This document shows positions 17,778 through 26,903 of a DNA stretch of 64,000 bases, piece after piece. How positions within the stretch are numbered: position 1 is the stretch's first letter; each line of letters opens with the position of its first letter. Where the stretch lies: the NCBI RefSeq assembly GCF_015221875.1, contig NZ_JACYGY010000001.1, forward strand, positions 3,884,501 to 3,948,500. Reading direction: 5' to 3'. Below the pieces are notes generated by a model, which saw only the letters and a list, made by a program, of their open reading frames with translations, ran no database searches and was not told the origin of the DNA. Origin of the DNA: Dyadobacter subterraneus. Its GTDB lineage: Bacteria; Bacteroidota; Bacteroidia; Cytophagales; Spirosomataceae. The translations under genes were made by a program, and so were the position numbers.

Positions 17778-17801
17778 GAACTGTATTCTCAATCAACCTT
17801 T
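17765..17801. terminator. Bidirectional terminator, DUF421 cluster / kup
   Basis: AAAGGTTGATT (17765-17775) pairs perfectly with AATCAACCTTT (17791-17801). It overlaps the last DUF421 stop and lies 22 bp from the convergent kup stop. Confidence 0.75.
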
Positions 17802-17822
17802 CCTAAGTAGCGCTCCCGTATT

Positions 17823-19763
17823 TTAGCTGTAAACCCGTTTCATCTTGATCTTAACATTACTTCTGATCACCAAAGGCACTTTTTCAACCTTCACTGAACT
17901 GCTATCCAGACCAAACCATTTATCTTCCGAGTTGGTAATATTTTTGATGGCAAAGTAAAAGTTCATGACAAATTCCTCATACCAGGGAAGATCATTTTCC
18001 ACCGAAAGGTAGCGTTCCAGCACAACGAAACGAAAATCACCCATGATATTCTGACGGTTCAATGATTCGTAACGGCTGGTAATATCCACTTCCTTATTAA
18101 GTACCATATCCTGAACCACTTTTCTAAGAAAAAGATTTATACGCTGCTCAACCCTGAACCCAAGCCGGAAAGTGATTTTGATTACATCATCCTCGGCCAT
18201 GATATTAACGTGATAATCCATTGTGTAAGGTTCATCCGTTGTTTCAACATGGACAAACCAAAAAATATCAGCACGCTTGGGCCTCTTTTGAAATATTGAA
18301 TAAATAATTTTGCTTTCAATCTCATTTTCTCCCGCTGCATTTGACATGAATATCAAATGTGTAGAATATTTTGGAATGCTTATATCATTGCTCAGTTCTC
18401 TAAGCGCGGGAATGTGCTCATCCAGATTTACAAATTCTGTAAGGCGAAGTTTGATAGAATTTGCTTTGAGCCACATGGCCATAATATCAGCTATAATGAC
18501 TGCCAAAAGCAGCGAAACCCAGCCTCCATGTGTAAATTTCAAAAGATTGGCTGCAAGGAAAGAACCTTCAATGGCCAGATAAACAATCATAAAAGCCGCA
18601 ATCCACAATTTATTAATTTTGTGAACATATAAATAAAACGACATCAGCAAAGTCGTCATTATCATCGTTAGCGTGATCGCAAGCCCGTATGCCGCTTCCA
18701 TATTAGATGATTCCTGAAAATACAGCACAATACCAATACAGCCAGCCCATAAAAGCCAGTTTACACTCGGCACATATAGCTGTCCTTTTTGATCACTTGG
18801 ATAAACAAGACGAACTTTTGGCCATAAATTAAGACGTATTGCTTCCGAAATAAGTGTGAAAGAACCACTTATCAGTGCCTGGCTAGCGATAATTGTAGCC
18901 ATGGTAGCAATACAAATTCCTGGCAGCAAAAACCAGTCGGGCATGATTTCATAAAATGGTTTACGTCCGTTTAAAAGCTCTCCGTTATGAAGTGCAAGCC
19001 ACGCTCCCTGTCCGAAATAATTAATTACCAGACAGCTTTTTACATAAATCCAGCTTATGCGTATATTTCCTCTCCCGCAATGTCCAAGGTCAGAATAAAG
19101 TGCCTCAGCCCCTGTTGTACAAAGAAATACAGAGCCTAACAACCAGAATCCACCGGGGTGATTAGACAGTAACTGATAGCCATAGTACGGATTAAATGCC
19201 TTGAAGATTTCCGGATGATAAATCACCTGAGATAGTCCCAAAACCAGCAGCATCAAAAACCAGATCATCATCACCGGTCCAAAAGCACGTCCAACAATGG
19301 TAGTCCCGAAAACCTGAATAATAAAAAGAAGGGTCAGAATTCCGATTACAATCGGTATCGTTTCAATATTGGGATATAAAATTCTCAATCCTTCCACTGC
19401 GGAAGACACTGAAATTGGCGGGGTTATAATACCATCGGCCAACAAAGTACTGGCACCGATGATCGCTGGAATTGTAAGCCATTTTGCATTTCTCCTTACC
19501 AGTGCATAAAGAGCCAGAATCCCTCCTTCCCCGTTATTATCCGCTCGCAAAATCAAAATCACATATTTCAAAGTTGTTTGCAGCGTTAACGTCCAGAAAA
19601 TCAGTGATACCGATCCGTAGACCACATCCAGAGAAATCCGCTCTTTACCAATAATGGCCTGCATTGCATACAGAGGAGAAGTTCCGATATCCCCATAAAT
19701 AATTCCGAGTGCAACCAAAAGACCGGCAGCCGAAGCCCTGTCGCTATGTTTAAGAGAACTCAT
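17823..19763 (-). CDS. kup: Kup-family potassium uptake transporter
   Basis: 646 residues, the usual Kup/HAK/KT size. The N-terminus has the family signature ALGIIYGDIGTSPLYAMQ, and a second conserved segment reads NNGEGGILALYALV. About twelve membrane helices fill residues 15-440; the last ~200 residues form a cytoplasmic domain. Kup proteins import potassium, typically with protons, when osmotic or pH conditions demand it. It is a single gene, convergent with the DUF421 cluster. The start ATG at 19763 is followed directly by family-typical sequence. Confidence 0.93.
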   Translation of the reverse strand: MSSLKHSDRASAAGLLVALGIIYGDIGTSPLYAMQAIIGKERISLDVVYGSVSLIFWTLTLQTTLKYVILILRADNNGEGGILALYALVRRNAKWLTIPAIIGASTLLADGIITPPISVSSAVEGLRILYPNIETIPIVIGILTLLFIIQVFGTTIVGRAFGPVMMIWFLMLLVLGLSQVIYHPEIFKAFNPYYGYQLLSNHPGGFWLLGSVFLCTTGAEALYSDLGHCGRGNIRISWIYVKSCLVINYFGQGAWLALHNGELLNGRKPFYEIMPDWFLLPGICIATMATIIASQALISGSFTLISEAIRLNLWPKVRLVYPSDQKGQLYVPSVNWLLWAGCIGIVLYFQESSNMEAAYGLAITLTMIMTTLLMSFYLYVHKINKLWIAAFMIVYLAIEGSFLAANLLKFTHGGWVSLLLAVIIADIMAMWLKANSIKLRLTEFVNLDEHIPALRELSNDISIPKYSTHLIFMSNAAGENEIESKIIYSIFQKRPKRADIFWFVHVETTDEPYTMDYHVNIMAEDDVIKITFRLGFRVEQRINLFLRKVVQDMVLNKEVDITSRYESLNRQNIMGDFRFVVLERYLSVENDLPWYEEFVMNFYFAIKNITNSEDKWFGLDSSSVKVEKVPLVIRSNVKIKMKRVYS

Positions 19764-19915
19764 TGTTGATGCTTAAAATGTTCTGTGCTTTGTATAGGGT
19801 AACGTGTTAATCAAAACGAATGCCAAAATCTGGCTAACGCCGCTGCAAAGGTGTTTAATTTGATTAAAAGTATCATACCAAATCAGGAATCTTTTATTAT
19901 TTTAATAAATACAAA

Positions 19916-19954
19916 AAAACCTGCTTTAAAGTCTGTACGACAAAAGCAGGTTTT
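19916..19954. terminator. Terminator of the DsbA-like / peroxiredoxin operon
   Basis: AAAACCTGCTTT (19916-19927) pairs with AAAGCAGGTTTT (19943-19954). Both strands offer a T run; it lies 25 bp after the stop of the DsbA-like gene on the minus strand. Confidence 0.8.
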
Positions 19955-19979
19955 AGTAACCTTTTATCAGGATTTGAAA

Positions 19980-20507
19980 CTATTTTACTGTTGAATTTTC
20001 AGTAAGCATATCCAACAGATCCTGCGCGTCCCCATCAAATTTTGTCCCGTTTACAAAAAACGAAGGTGTTCCGTTTACACCACTCCGGATCCCGCTTTCA
20101 AAATCGGATTCTACTTTTTGTTCCAATTCCTCTTTCTGAATATCTTCTTTGAATTTTTCTATATCCAAACCGGCTTCGGTGGCCATTTTGAACAAACCTT
20201 CGTTACTCAAAGAATCCTGGTTTTCAAAAATGATATCATGCATCTCCCAAAACTTATCCTGCAAGGCGGCCGCTTCACTTGCCACGGCAGCCGGCATAGC
20301 AAATTCATGAGATTCTGCTAAGGGGAAATTTCTGTAAACAAAACGGACTTCCTGCCTAAACTTTTTCTGAATTTCTTTTATAACTGGATAAGCCGAGCCG
20401 CAATGCGGACACTGGTAATCACCGTATTCAACAATTTCTATGGCAGCCTCAGCCGGACCCTGAACATGATCCTGACTGCCGACCGCAGGTTTTAATTGAT
20501 TTGACAT
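19980..20507 (-). CDS. Cytosolic DsbA-family thioredoxin-fold protein
   Basis: 175 residues with a thioredoxin fold: EIVEYGDYQCPHCGSAYPVIKEI carries the CPHC redox pair near residues 34-37, followed by the helical insertion and the closing SGVNGTPSFFVNG segment with the cis-Pro loop. This resembles the DSBA_thioredoxin_4 subgroup. There is no signal peptide, so it works in the cytoplasm, probably as a thiol-disulfide exchanger or a reductant. It starts 4 bp after the stop of the peroxiredoxin gene on the same strand, so it may recycle that peroxidase. This is inference from the operon. Confidence 0.87.
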   Translation of the reverse strand: MSNQLKPAVGSQDHVQGPAEAAIEIVEYGDYQCPHCGSAYPVIKEIQKKFRQEVRFVYRNFPLAESHEFAMPAAVASEAAALQDKFWEMHDIIFENQDSLSNEGLFKMATEAGLDIEKFKEDIQKEELEQKVESDFESGIRSGVNGTPSFFVNGTKFDGDAQDLLDMLTENSTVK

Positions 20508-20511
20508 TTTG

Positions 20512-20976
20512 CTAATTTTTTGGGGTTATAGATTCTAATGCGTCCAGGATTCCATCGGCTCCCGGATTAATGGCTGTTGGCGACAGATAACTCCAGGCAA
20601 CATATCCCTCTTTATCGATCACAAACAAGGCCCGGCTGCTTTCTCCGTTTTCTTCGTCATAAACACCATATAATTTTGAGACTTCGCCTTTGGGCTCAAA
20701 GTCTGCCAAGAGTGGGAAATGTAATTTTCTGGAATCTGAAAAAGCCAGGTGACACCATCTGCTATCTACCGAAATGCCAAGAATGGCTGCATTATATTTA
20801 TCAAAATATTTCAGCATTTCATTATAAAGTGCCATCTGATCAGAACAAACCGGACTCCAGTCGGCAGGATAAAATGCAAGTATCACATTTTTACCTTTCA
20901 GTTCGCTTAAAGAAAACTGCTGATCCGGTGTGGCAAACAATTTAAAATCGGGTGCTTTATCTCCTTTTTGTAACAT
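20512..20976 (-). CDS. Peroxiredoxin (AhpC/TSA family, thiol-specific)
   Basis: 154 residues. FYPADWSPVCSDQ shows the PxxxSxxC active site with the peroxidatic Cys at about residue 46. A second Cys in SRWCHLAF (about residue 78) is in a position where related proteins have Ala, and it might be a resolving Cys. FPLLADF and the EKGEVSKLYGVYDEE-type segment are family typical. It reduces hydrogen peroxide or organic peroxides in the cytoplasm. It is the first gene of a two-gene unit with the DsbA-like protein. Confidence 0.88.
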   Translation of the reverse strand: MLQKGDKAPDFKLFATPDQQFSLSELKGKNVILAFYPADWSPVCSDQMALYNEMLKYFDKYNAAILGISVDSRWCHLAFSDSRKLHFPLLADFEPKGEVSKLYGVYDEENGESSRALFVIDKEGYVAWSYLSPTAINPGADGILDALESITPKN

Positions 20977-21039
20977 ATCTTTATTTTTTAGTTAAAGCCT
21001 TTTTGATTTGTTACAAGTTCTGTGCCCGAAGGCCGGAAG

Positions 21040-22299
21040 TCAGGGTAAGGTAATGGATATTTTCTCCGGATCTTGCTTTGTTCCCGTGATGACCTGAAAG
21101 CGCACTCCGTTTAAAATCAGCGGCTCGCCTTCCTTTAAATTTGCCGTTTCTCCTGTAATCAGTTCAGCAAGACTTAAATATGCTCCTTCATAATCCCTGA
21201 GCCAGGGCAGCGAAAGCGTATTGCGGATACGCTGCAAGTGAACAAATCCTTCCGAAATCCATACCTTTTCTGACTTCGAATAAAAATAATCCGAGTATTC
21301 TTCCAGTTCTGGCATATCTCCAAAAATCCCCTCCATAATATCCTGCATCGCTATGATGCCCAAATATTTTCCGGCCGGATCCCTGACAATTCCAAAATCA
21401 ACCCGCTTTTCTTTGAAAATATTGAAAATGTCCCGCGCCGCCATATCAGCCGGAATGGAGCAGGCATCCAGTGTTGTTTTATGCCAGTCCTGATCATCAT
21501 GCAATAGAAAAATTTTAGTATTGACAATCCCGGTAATATTGTTTTCATTTTCGGTAAAAACCGGGAAGTAGGAATAGGGTTTCTTTTCAATAAATTCTTT
21601 GAGCACCTGTCTGTCCCAGCTTACAGGCACAGCCGCTACAATCCGTGCAGGTTTCATGATTCTTTTCGCCGTCAGATTTTTAAAAGTGATCACATTCTGG
21701 TGCAGCCACAATTGCTGTTTTTCCAGTACTCCCTGTTTGTAAGCCGCGCTCAGAACCTGTCTCAAATCCTTTTCCGTATATTTTTTAGTCCCCTGACTTT
21801 GAATGGGCAACAGAGATAACAAATACCGTGAACTAACTGTCAGCAGCTTGATAAAAGGATATATTATTTTGGAAAACAAACTCAGGGAAGGTGCAATGGC
21901 CAGCGATATTTTCACCGGAATTTGAAGTGCGATTGATTTTGGCAGCAATTCTCCAAAAACGATGGTTAGGTAAGTGATCAGTCCTATACCAACAATCAAG
22001 GAGGAAGCGTGTGCTACAAAACCTGACACACCAATGCCAACGAGCCACTCCTCCATTTCTTTGGCAACAATATTTCCGCCATAGATTCCCTCAACCAGCC
22101 CAAGCAATGTAATGCCAACCTGGACGGCGCTTAGAAATTCATCTGGATTTTTTATAAGATTAAGTACCTGCGCGGCTTTGGGATTATTTTTGAAATTTTC
22201 ATTAGATAACTCATTGTCTGTTACAGAGACCAGCGCAATTTCTGCGAGAGAAAAATACCCGTTTAAGATGATAAGGAGAATAATAACAAGGATAGCCAT
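21040..22299 (-). CDS. CNNM/HlyC-CorC family membrane protein with CBS pair
   Basis: I use the ATG at 22299 (MAILVIILLIILNGYFSLAEIALVS), which gives 419 residues and the family-typical N-terminus; the frame stays open 33 bp further. Order: a DUF21 transmembrane domain (residues 1-190, with the conserved NGYFSLAEIALVS and GELLPKSIAL segments), two CBS domains (about 205-330: RIMKPARIVAAVP, FGIVRDPAGKYLGIIAMQDIMEGIFGD), and a CorC_HlyC C-terminal domain (about 345-419). Relatives are linked to magnesium or cobalt export and resistance. It lies alone on the minus strand. Confidence 0.9.
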   Translation of the reverse strand: MAILVIILLIILNGYFSLAEIALVSVTDNELSNENFKNNPKAAQVLNLIKNPDEFLSAVQVGITLLGLVEGIYGGNIVAKEMEEWLVGIGVSGFVAHASSLIVGIGLITYLTIVFGELLPKSIALQIPVKISLAIAPSLSLFSKIIYPFIKLLTVSSRYLLSLLPIQSQGTKKYTEKDLRQVLSAAYKQGVLEKQQLWLHQNVITFKNLTAKRIMKPARIVAAVPVSWDRQVLKEFIEKKPYSYFPVFTENENNITGIVNTKIFLLHDDQDWHKTTLDACSIPADMAARDIFNIFKEKRVDFGIVRDPAGKYLGIIAMQDIMEGIFGDMPELEEYSDYFYSKSEKVWISEGFVHLQRIRNTLSLPWLRDYEGAYLSLAELITGETANLKEGEPLILNGVRFQVITGTKQDPEKISITLP

Positions 22300-22545
22300 T
22301 TGATTACGATTTGTTATGATGGCAATAAACATTGAAATAGTTTATGAAGTAAAGAAAACAGCCTATTAATTTAAGGTGACTGTGATTTCTGTTTTTTGTT
22401 CCAGCAAATTGACGCGGATATATTCAGATGCAAGCTAAATATCCGACATAATTACCGTTCATATAAAAATGGCTTATTCTGAGCTGCACTTATTTTAAAA
22501 ATAACTAATTTGACATTTCTTACCACCAAATTATTGTTTTTGTTT

Positions 22546-23919
22546 ATGAACAAATTTTCCCTGATTTGCTTCGCTCTGCTCGCTGCGTTATCCGCAAGTG
22601 CACAGGACAGACAGCCCTCGAACATCCATCTCACCAAATTGTCCAATGGACTGGAAGTCCTGGTACTGGAAGATAATTCAGTTCCGCTTGTGACGGTTGA
22701 AATTGCCGTTAAAAACGGATCATTTACAGAATCGCCCGAATATAACGGGCTTTCCCATCTTTATGAGCACATGTTTTTCAAGGCAAATAAAGATATCCCC
22801 TCACAGGAAAAATATCTGGAAAGGATCCAGGAACTTGGTATTTCGTTCAACGGGACTACAAATACTGAACGCGTAAATTATTTCTTCACACTCGGCAGCG
22901 ACGAAGTAACGGAAGGTTTGCAGTTTCTGAACAGTGCGATCCGCTATCCTTTATTTCTTGAAAAGGAAATGAAAAATGAGAATCCCGTAGTTGATGGAGA
23001 ATTCCAGCGTGCGGAAAGCAGTCCTTTCTTCCCCCTTTTCAACAAGTTTGATCACAAAATGTGGGGAGATTTGTATTCCCGGAAAAACGTGATCGGCGAT
23101 CACAACATCATTTTGACCTGTACAACAGAAAAGATGAAGGTCATTAAAGACAAATACTATTATCCAAATAATTCGATCCTGGTGGTTGCCGGAAATATCA
23201 AAAATGATGATATTTTGAAAAAGGTAACGGCAATTTTCGGAGACTGGAAAGCAGCTGATTTTGATCCCATCCAGAAATGGCCGATTCCTGAAATCAAACC
23301 TTTGAATCCTGCCGACTCGCTAAGTTTTGTTGTGACCAGTCCAAATGCCAGGGTTCCGGCACTGGAAATTGCATGGCATGGCCCGGACACCAGAAATGAC
23401 ATAAAAAATACCCTGGTAGCCGATGTATTTTCTTATATACTTTCACAAAAGAACTCCAAATTTCAGAAATCGCTGGTGGATCAGGGTTATGCGCTTAACC
23501 TGAGCATCAATTATCTGACTCAGAAATATGTTGGACCAATCCAGCTGTTTATGATCCCGAATCCAGCCAAATTCGAAGAATCTTTTAAGGTTTTGAAACA
23601 GCAGATCGACCAGTTTGATTCGCCGGATTATTATACCGACGAACAGATTGAAACGGCAAAAATAAAACTTGCCAACGGAGAAAAATACAGTTCTGAGGTT
23701 ACCTCGGAATATATTCACACGCTTACTTTCTGGTGGGCTTCGGCTTCTCTGCCCTATTATTTTAATTATGTCAACGAAATCAACAAAATAACCAGAGCAG
23801 ATTTGAATGCCTATGTACAAAAATACATTAAAGGCAAGCCCTGTGTGAAAGGTTTACTGCTTAATGCGGAGCAGCAAAAAACGTTAAATGTGAAAAATGT
23901 AGATGCGCTGTTCAACTAA
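22546..23919 (+). CDS. Exported M16 zinc peptidase, catalytic partner
   Basis: The ATG at 22546 gives a clean signal peptide (MNKFSLICFALLAALSASAQ), so I prefer it to a TTG 36 bp earlier. The inverted zinc motif HLYEH (H71, E74, H75) is intact, and E152 sits about 80 residues on, where the third ligand is expected. The protein has one M16 pair of domains (457 residues) with a C-terminal M16_C domain. It degrades peptides in the periplasm. The following gene, 16 bp downstream, encodes an M16 protein without the zinc motif, so the two probably form a heterodimer like mitochondrial processing peptidase or Bacteroidota M16 pairs. Confidence 0.9.
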   Translation: MNKFSLICFALLAALSASAQDRQPSNIHLTKLSNGLEVLVLEDNSVPLVTVEIAVKNGSFTESPEYNGLSHLYEHMFFKANKDIPSQEKYLERIQELGISFNGTTNTERVNYFFTLGSDEVTEGLQFLNSAIRYPLFLEKEMKNENPVVDGEFQRAESSPFFPLFNKFDHKMWGDLYSRKNVIGDHNIILTCTTEKMKVIKDKYYYPNNSILVVAGNIKNDDILKKVTAIFGDWKAADFDPIQKWPIPEIKPLNPADSLSFVVTSPNARVPALEIAWHGPDTRNDIKNTLVADVFSYILSQKNSKFQKSLVDQGYALNLSINYLTQKYVGPIQLFMIPNPAKFEESFKVLKQQIDQFDSPDYYTDEQIETAKIKLANGEKYSSEVTSEYIHTLTFWWASASLPYYFNYVNEINKITRADLNAYVQKYIKGKPCVKGLLLNAEQQKTLNVKNVDALFN

Positions 23920-23935
23920 AAAGAATCGACTCCCT

Positions 23936-25246
23936 ATGAAAAATATACTTTCTTTTTCAGCGACGCTTTGTTGTCTGATATTAGTTTCCAGCCCGATTTT
24001 CGCGCAAAACACGACAAAAGAAATCAATTTTGAAGGTCTTAAAATAATTTATAAAAAGACACCAAAGCAGGTTATCACGGCTAGTCTTTTTGTTAAAGGC
24101 GGTACGGCTAATATTACTGATGCACAGCAGGGTCTGGAAGTAATGGCTTTAAATCTGGCATTGGATGGCGGTACTAAAAAAATGAACAAAGATGATTTTG
24201 CGGCCAAAGCGGATAAACTGGGTACCAGTTTTGCAGCCAGCGGCTCAGCTGATTACAGCACGATGACGATGACCTGCCTGAAAGAAAATTTCGGACCAAG
24301 CTGGGAAATGTTCAACAATGCAATCTTTGAACCTGCGATGGATGAAAGCGAATTCAAGGTGTTGAAAGACCAGATGATTGCGCAGGCGAAGCAGCGTGAA
24401 TCTGACCCGGATACTTATCTGAGAAAAATGGCAACCGAAGCTTTATTTGGCGGTACGGATTATGCAAAAATTCCGGAAGGAACGCCTGCTACTTTGGAAA
24501 CAATTACTATTGCAGATGTTAAAAACTATTACCAAAATCTTCTGGGTAAGAAAAAATGCTATTTGGTGGTTGTAGGAAATATTGAAGAAAAAGATCTGTT
24601 GCAGAATGTCAAAAACAGTCTGGCAAAACTTCCTGCCGGACAGCTTGCAAAAACGCCGACTTTCAAAAGTGTTACCACTGCTGACGCAATTATCAAAGAC
24701 AGAACGCTGGCTACGAATTATATTCTGGGCACAATGAACGCACCTAAATATAATTCAGTTGACGGGCCGCTTTTTGACTTCGCGATCCGTATTCTTTATG
24801 ATCGTTATTTTGTTGAACTTCGGACCAAAAGAAGTCTTTCCTACGCGCCAGCCGCCAGTTACAGCAAAAGAACCATTCAGCAACCGGTGGCTAATCTATA
24901 CATTACAACTATTGATCCGAAACAATCACTTTTGGTAATGACAGACATCATCAACAGCATCAAAAAAGACGGTTTTACGGAAAAAGAAGTGAAAGACAAA
25001 AAGAAAAGCTTTCTAACCCGGTATTATATGACCAATGAATCAAGCGCGGCACAAGCCTCGCAGCTTGGATTTTGTGAAGCTTCCGGAAACTGGAAGTTGT
25101 TTGATGAGATCAATACTAAAATCAGTCTGGTGAAACTGGCTGATCTGAATAAGGCATTTAATAAGTATATGACAGTTATTGACTGGGCTTATCTGGGCAA
25201 ACAGGATCAGGTGGCCAAAGAGGATTTCAAACAGCTGGCCAAATAA
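23936..25246 (+). CDS. Exported M16-family protein lacking the zinc site (non-catalytic partner)
   Basis: Start at the ATG 23936 gives MKNILSFSATLCCLILVSSPIFAQ, a signal peptide. The M16 fold is visible (SLFVKGGTANITDAQQGLEVMALNLALDGGTKKM in the first domain, YYMTNESSAAQASQLGF in the last), but where HxxEH should be, the sequence is LEVMALNL-type with no His/Glu pair. It is therefore probably the regulatory or substrate-binding half of a heterodimer with the gene just before it. 436 residues; translationally close (16 bp). Confidence 0.88.
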   Translation: MKNILSFSATLCCLILVSSPIFAQNTTKEINFEGLKIIYKKTPKQVITASLFVKGGTANITDAQQGLEVMALNLALDGGTKKMNKDDFAAKADKLGTSFAASGSADYSTMTMTCLKENFGPSWEMFNNAIFEPAMDESEFKVLKDQMIAQAKQRESDPDTYLRKMATEALFGGTDYAKIPEGTPATLETITIADVKNYYQNLLGKKKCYLVVVGNIEEKDLLQNVKNSLAKLPAGQLAKTPTFKSVTTADAIIKDRTLATNYILGTMNAPKYNSVDGPLFDFAIRILYDRYFVELRTKRSLSYAPAASYSKRTIQQPVANLYITTIDPKQSLLVMTDIINSIKKDGFTEKEVKDKKKSFLTRYYMTNESSAAQASQLGFCEASGNWKLFDEINTKISLVKLADLNKAFNKYMTVIDWAYLGKQDQVAKEDFKQLAK

Positions 25247-25381
25247 GCAGTTTGACTAATTCATAATGCCGAAATCATTTTGCTTCATTTTCTGTCGTGT
25301 TATCTTTTATAGATTTTATTACAGGAAATGAAGCTTTTTTATTCTCACATTTGCATTCCATTTAAAACGCTAATCATTTTA

Positions 25382-26305
25382 ATGAGAAAAATCAGTACGC
25401 TTCTATTTTTAGTTTTAAGCATTTCACTTACCCAAGGACAGACACTTTATTCGAAAGCGTTTGGCAGCAGCAAAGACAAACCCGTTATTTTTCTCCATGG
25501 TGGTCCGGGAAATAGCTCAGTATATTTTGAGGCTACTACGGCACAAAAACTTGCAGACAAAGGATTCTACGTCATCATTTATGACAGACGCGGCGAAGGA
25601 CGTTCCAAAGATGCAGATGCAAAAATGAATTTCAGTGAATACTTCGAAGATTTGAACGGCCTTTACAAAAAGTACGGATTACAAAAAGCCACTTTGATTG
25701 GATTCAGTTTTGGAGGTTTGATAACAGCTCAGTTTGCTGAGAAATTTCCGGAAAAAGTAAAATCAATTGTGCTTGTCAGTGCACTGGTATCACAGCAGGA
25801 ATCATACAATACCATATTGAGAACTACCAAAGCCATTTATGAGAAAAACGGCGATAAAGCAAATTTGCAAGATCTTGCGCTGATTGAAAAAATGGATAAA
25901 AATTCACTTGAATACAGGACAGCATGTTTTAAACACGCTTCGCTGAACGGTTATTTCAAACTAAAAAACCCAAACCAGGAAGCCAGGGAAATGTATGCAA
26001 GCTATGAAACGGATCCATTGATCAAAGCATATATTAAAAACGAACAAGCGGTGCCGACTTTCTGGAAAAATGAAAATTTGAAAAATATCGACGTCAGTGC
26101 GAGTCTTAAAAATGTCAGGAATAAAAACATTCCCATTTATGCACTCTATGGACGGCAGGATGGAATTTTTAGCGAAAAACAAATGAGCGACCTAAGAAAC
26201 ATGATTGGCAATGATCATGTCAAATATATTGACAACAGTTCCCATACCCTGTTTATCGACCAGCAAGCAGTGTTCCTGTCTTCCGTAAAAAATTGGATTA
26301 AATAA
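25382..26305 (+). CDS. Exported alpha/beta hydrolase, proline-iminopeptidase-like
   Basis: The ATG at 25382 gives MRKISTLLFLVLSISLTQGQ, a signal peptide; the frame extends upstream without one. The hydrolase core shows the oxyanion HGGPGNSS, a GFSFGG nucleophile elbow (Ser) and a late SHTLF His, and DGIF carries the likely acid. HGGPG is typical of proline iminopeptidases and related esterases. It lies between the M16 pair and an exported RidA-like gene in a run of periplasmic peptide-processing genes. The exact substrate is unknown. Confidence 0.85.
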   Translation: MRKISTLLFLVLSISLTQGQTLYSKAFGSSKDKPVIFLHGGPGNSSVYFEATTAQKLADKGFYVIIYDRRGEGRSKDADAKMNFSEYFEDLNGLYKKYGLQKATLIGFSFGGLITAQFAEKFPEKVKSIVLVSALVSQQESYNTILRTTKAIYEKNGDKANLQDLALIEKMDKNSLEYRTACFKHASLNGYFKLKNPNQEAREMYASYETDPLIKAYIKNEQAVPTFWKNENLKNIDVSASLKNVRNKNIPIYALYGRQDGIFSEKQMSDLRNMIGNDHVKYIDNSSHTLFIDQQAVFLSSVKNWIK

Positions 26306-26378
26306 ACAATTGCTTTCAAAAAAACGGCTCTGGTAATCACATGAGCAGAATCTTCTTTATATTGGATAAAAAGAAAAT

Positions 26379-26903
26379 ATGAAAATCTTTATTCTACTTT
26401 GTTTGTTGATTGCCAGCGCTTCCACGGTTTTTGCGCAACAGCCTGATGTTGAAAAAAAGCTTAAAGAACTGGGTTTGCAGCTGCCTCCCAATCAGAAACC
26501 ACTTGCCAATTATGTCAAAGCTGTACGCTCCGGAAATCTTGTTTTTCTATCCGGCCAGGGTCCGTCAACACTGGATGGCAAATTGATCGCCGGAAAAGTT
26601 GGAAAAGATCTTACTACTGAGCAGGGATATGATGCCGCAAAATTAACCGGATTGAGCCTTCTTTCTTCTTTGAAAGAGGAAATCGGTGATCTTAATAAAG
26701 TAAAACGCATTGTCAAAGTGCTGGGAATGGTAAACTGTCCCGAAAACTTTACAGACCATCCAAAAGTGATCAATGGATTTTCTGATCTGATGGTCGCTAT
26801 TTTTGGAGAAAAAGGAAAACATGCCCGTTCGGCAGTAGGCATGAATTCCCTTCCCTTTAATATTCCTGTAGAGATTGAAATGGTGGTAGAAATTGAAAAT
26901 TAA
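26379..26903 (+). CDS. Exported RidA-family (YjgF-like) protein
   Basis: 174 residues. The N-terminal 20 residues are a signal peptide (ILLCLLIASASTVFAQ). The mature part is the longer RidA subgroup: ANYVKAVRSGNLVFLSGQGPS, KRIVKVLGMVNCPENF, HARSAVGMNSLPFNIPVEIEMVVEI, with Arg in HARSAVG matching the family's substrate Arg. Most RidA proteins are cytosolic, so periplasmic localisation is notable. The TAA stop directly abuts the stop of the convergent dipeptidase gene. Confidence 0.85.
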   Translation: MKIFILLCLLIASASTVFAQQPDVEKKLKELGLQLPPNQKPLANYVKAVRSGNLVFLSGQGPSTLDGKLIAGKVGKDLTTEQGYDAAKLTGLSLLSSLKEEIGDLNKVKRIVKVLGMVNCPENFTDHPKVINGFSDLMVAIFGEKGKHARSAVGMNSLPFNIPVEIEMVVEIEN

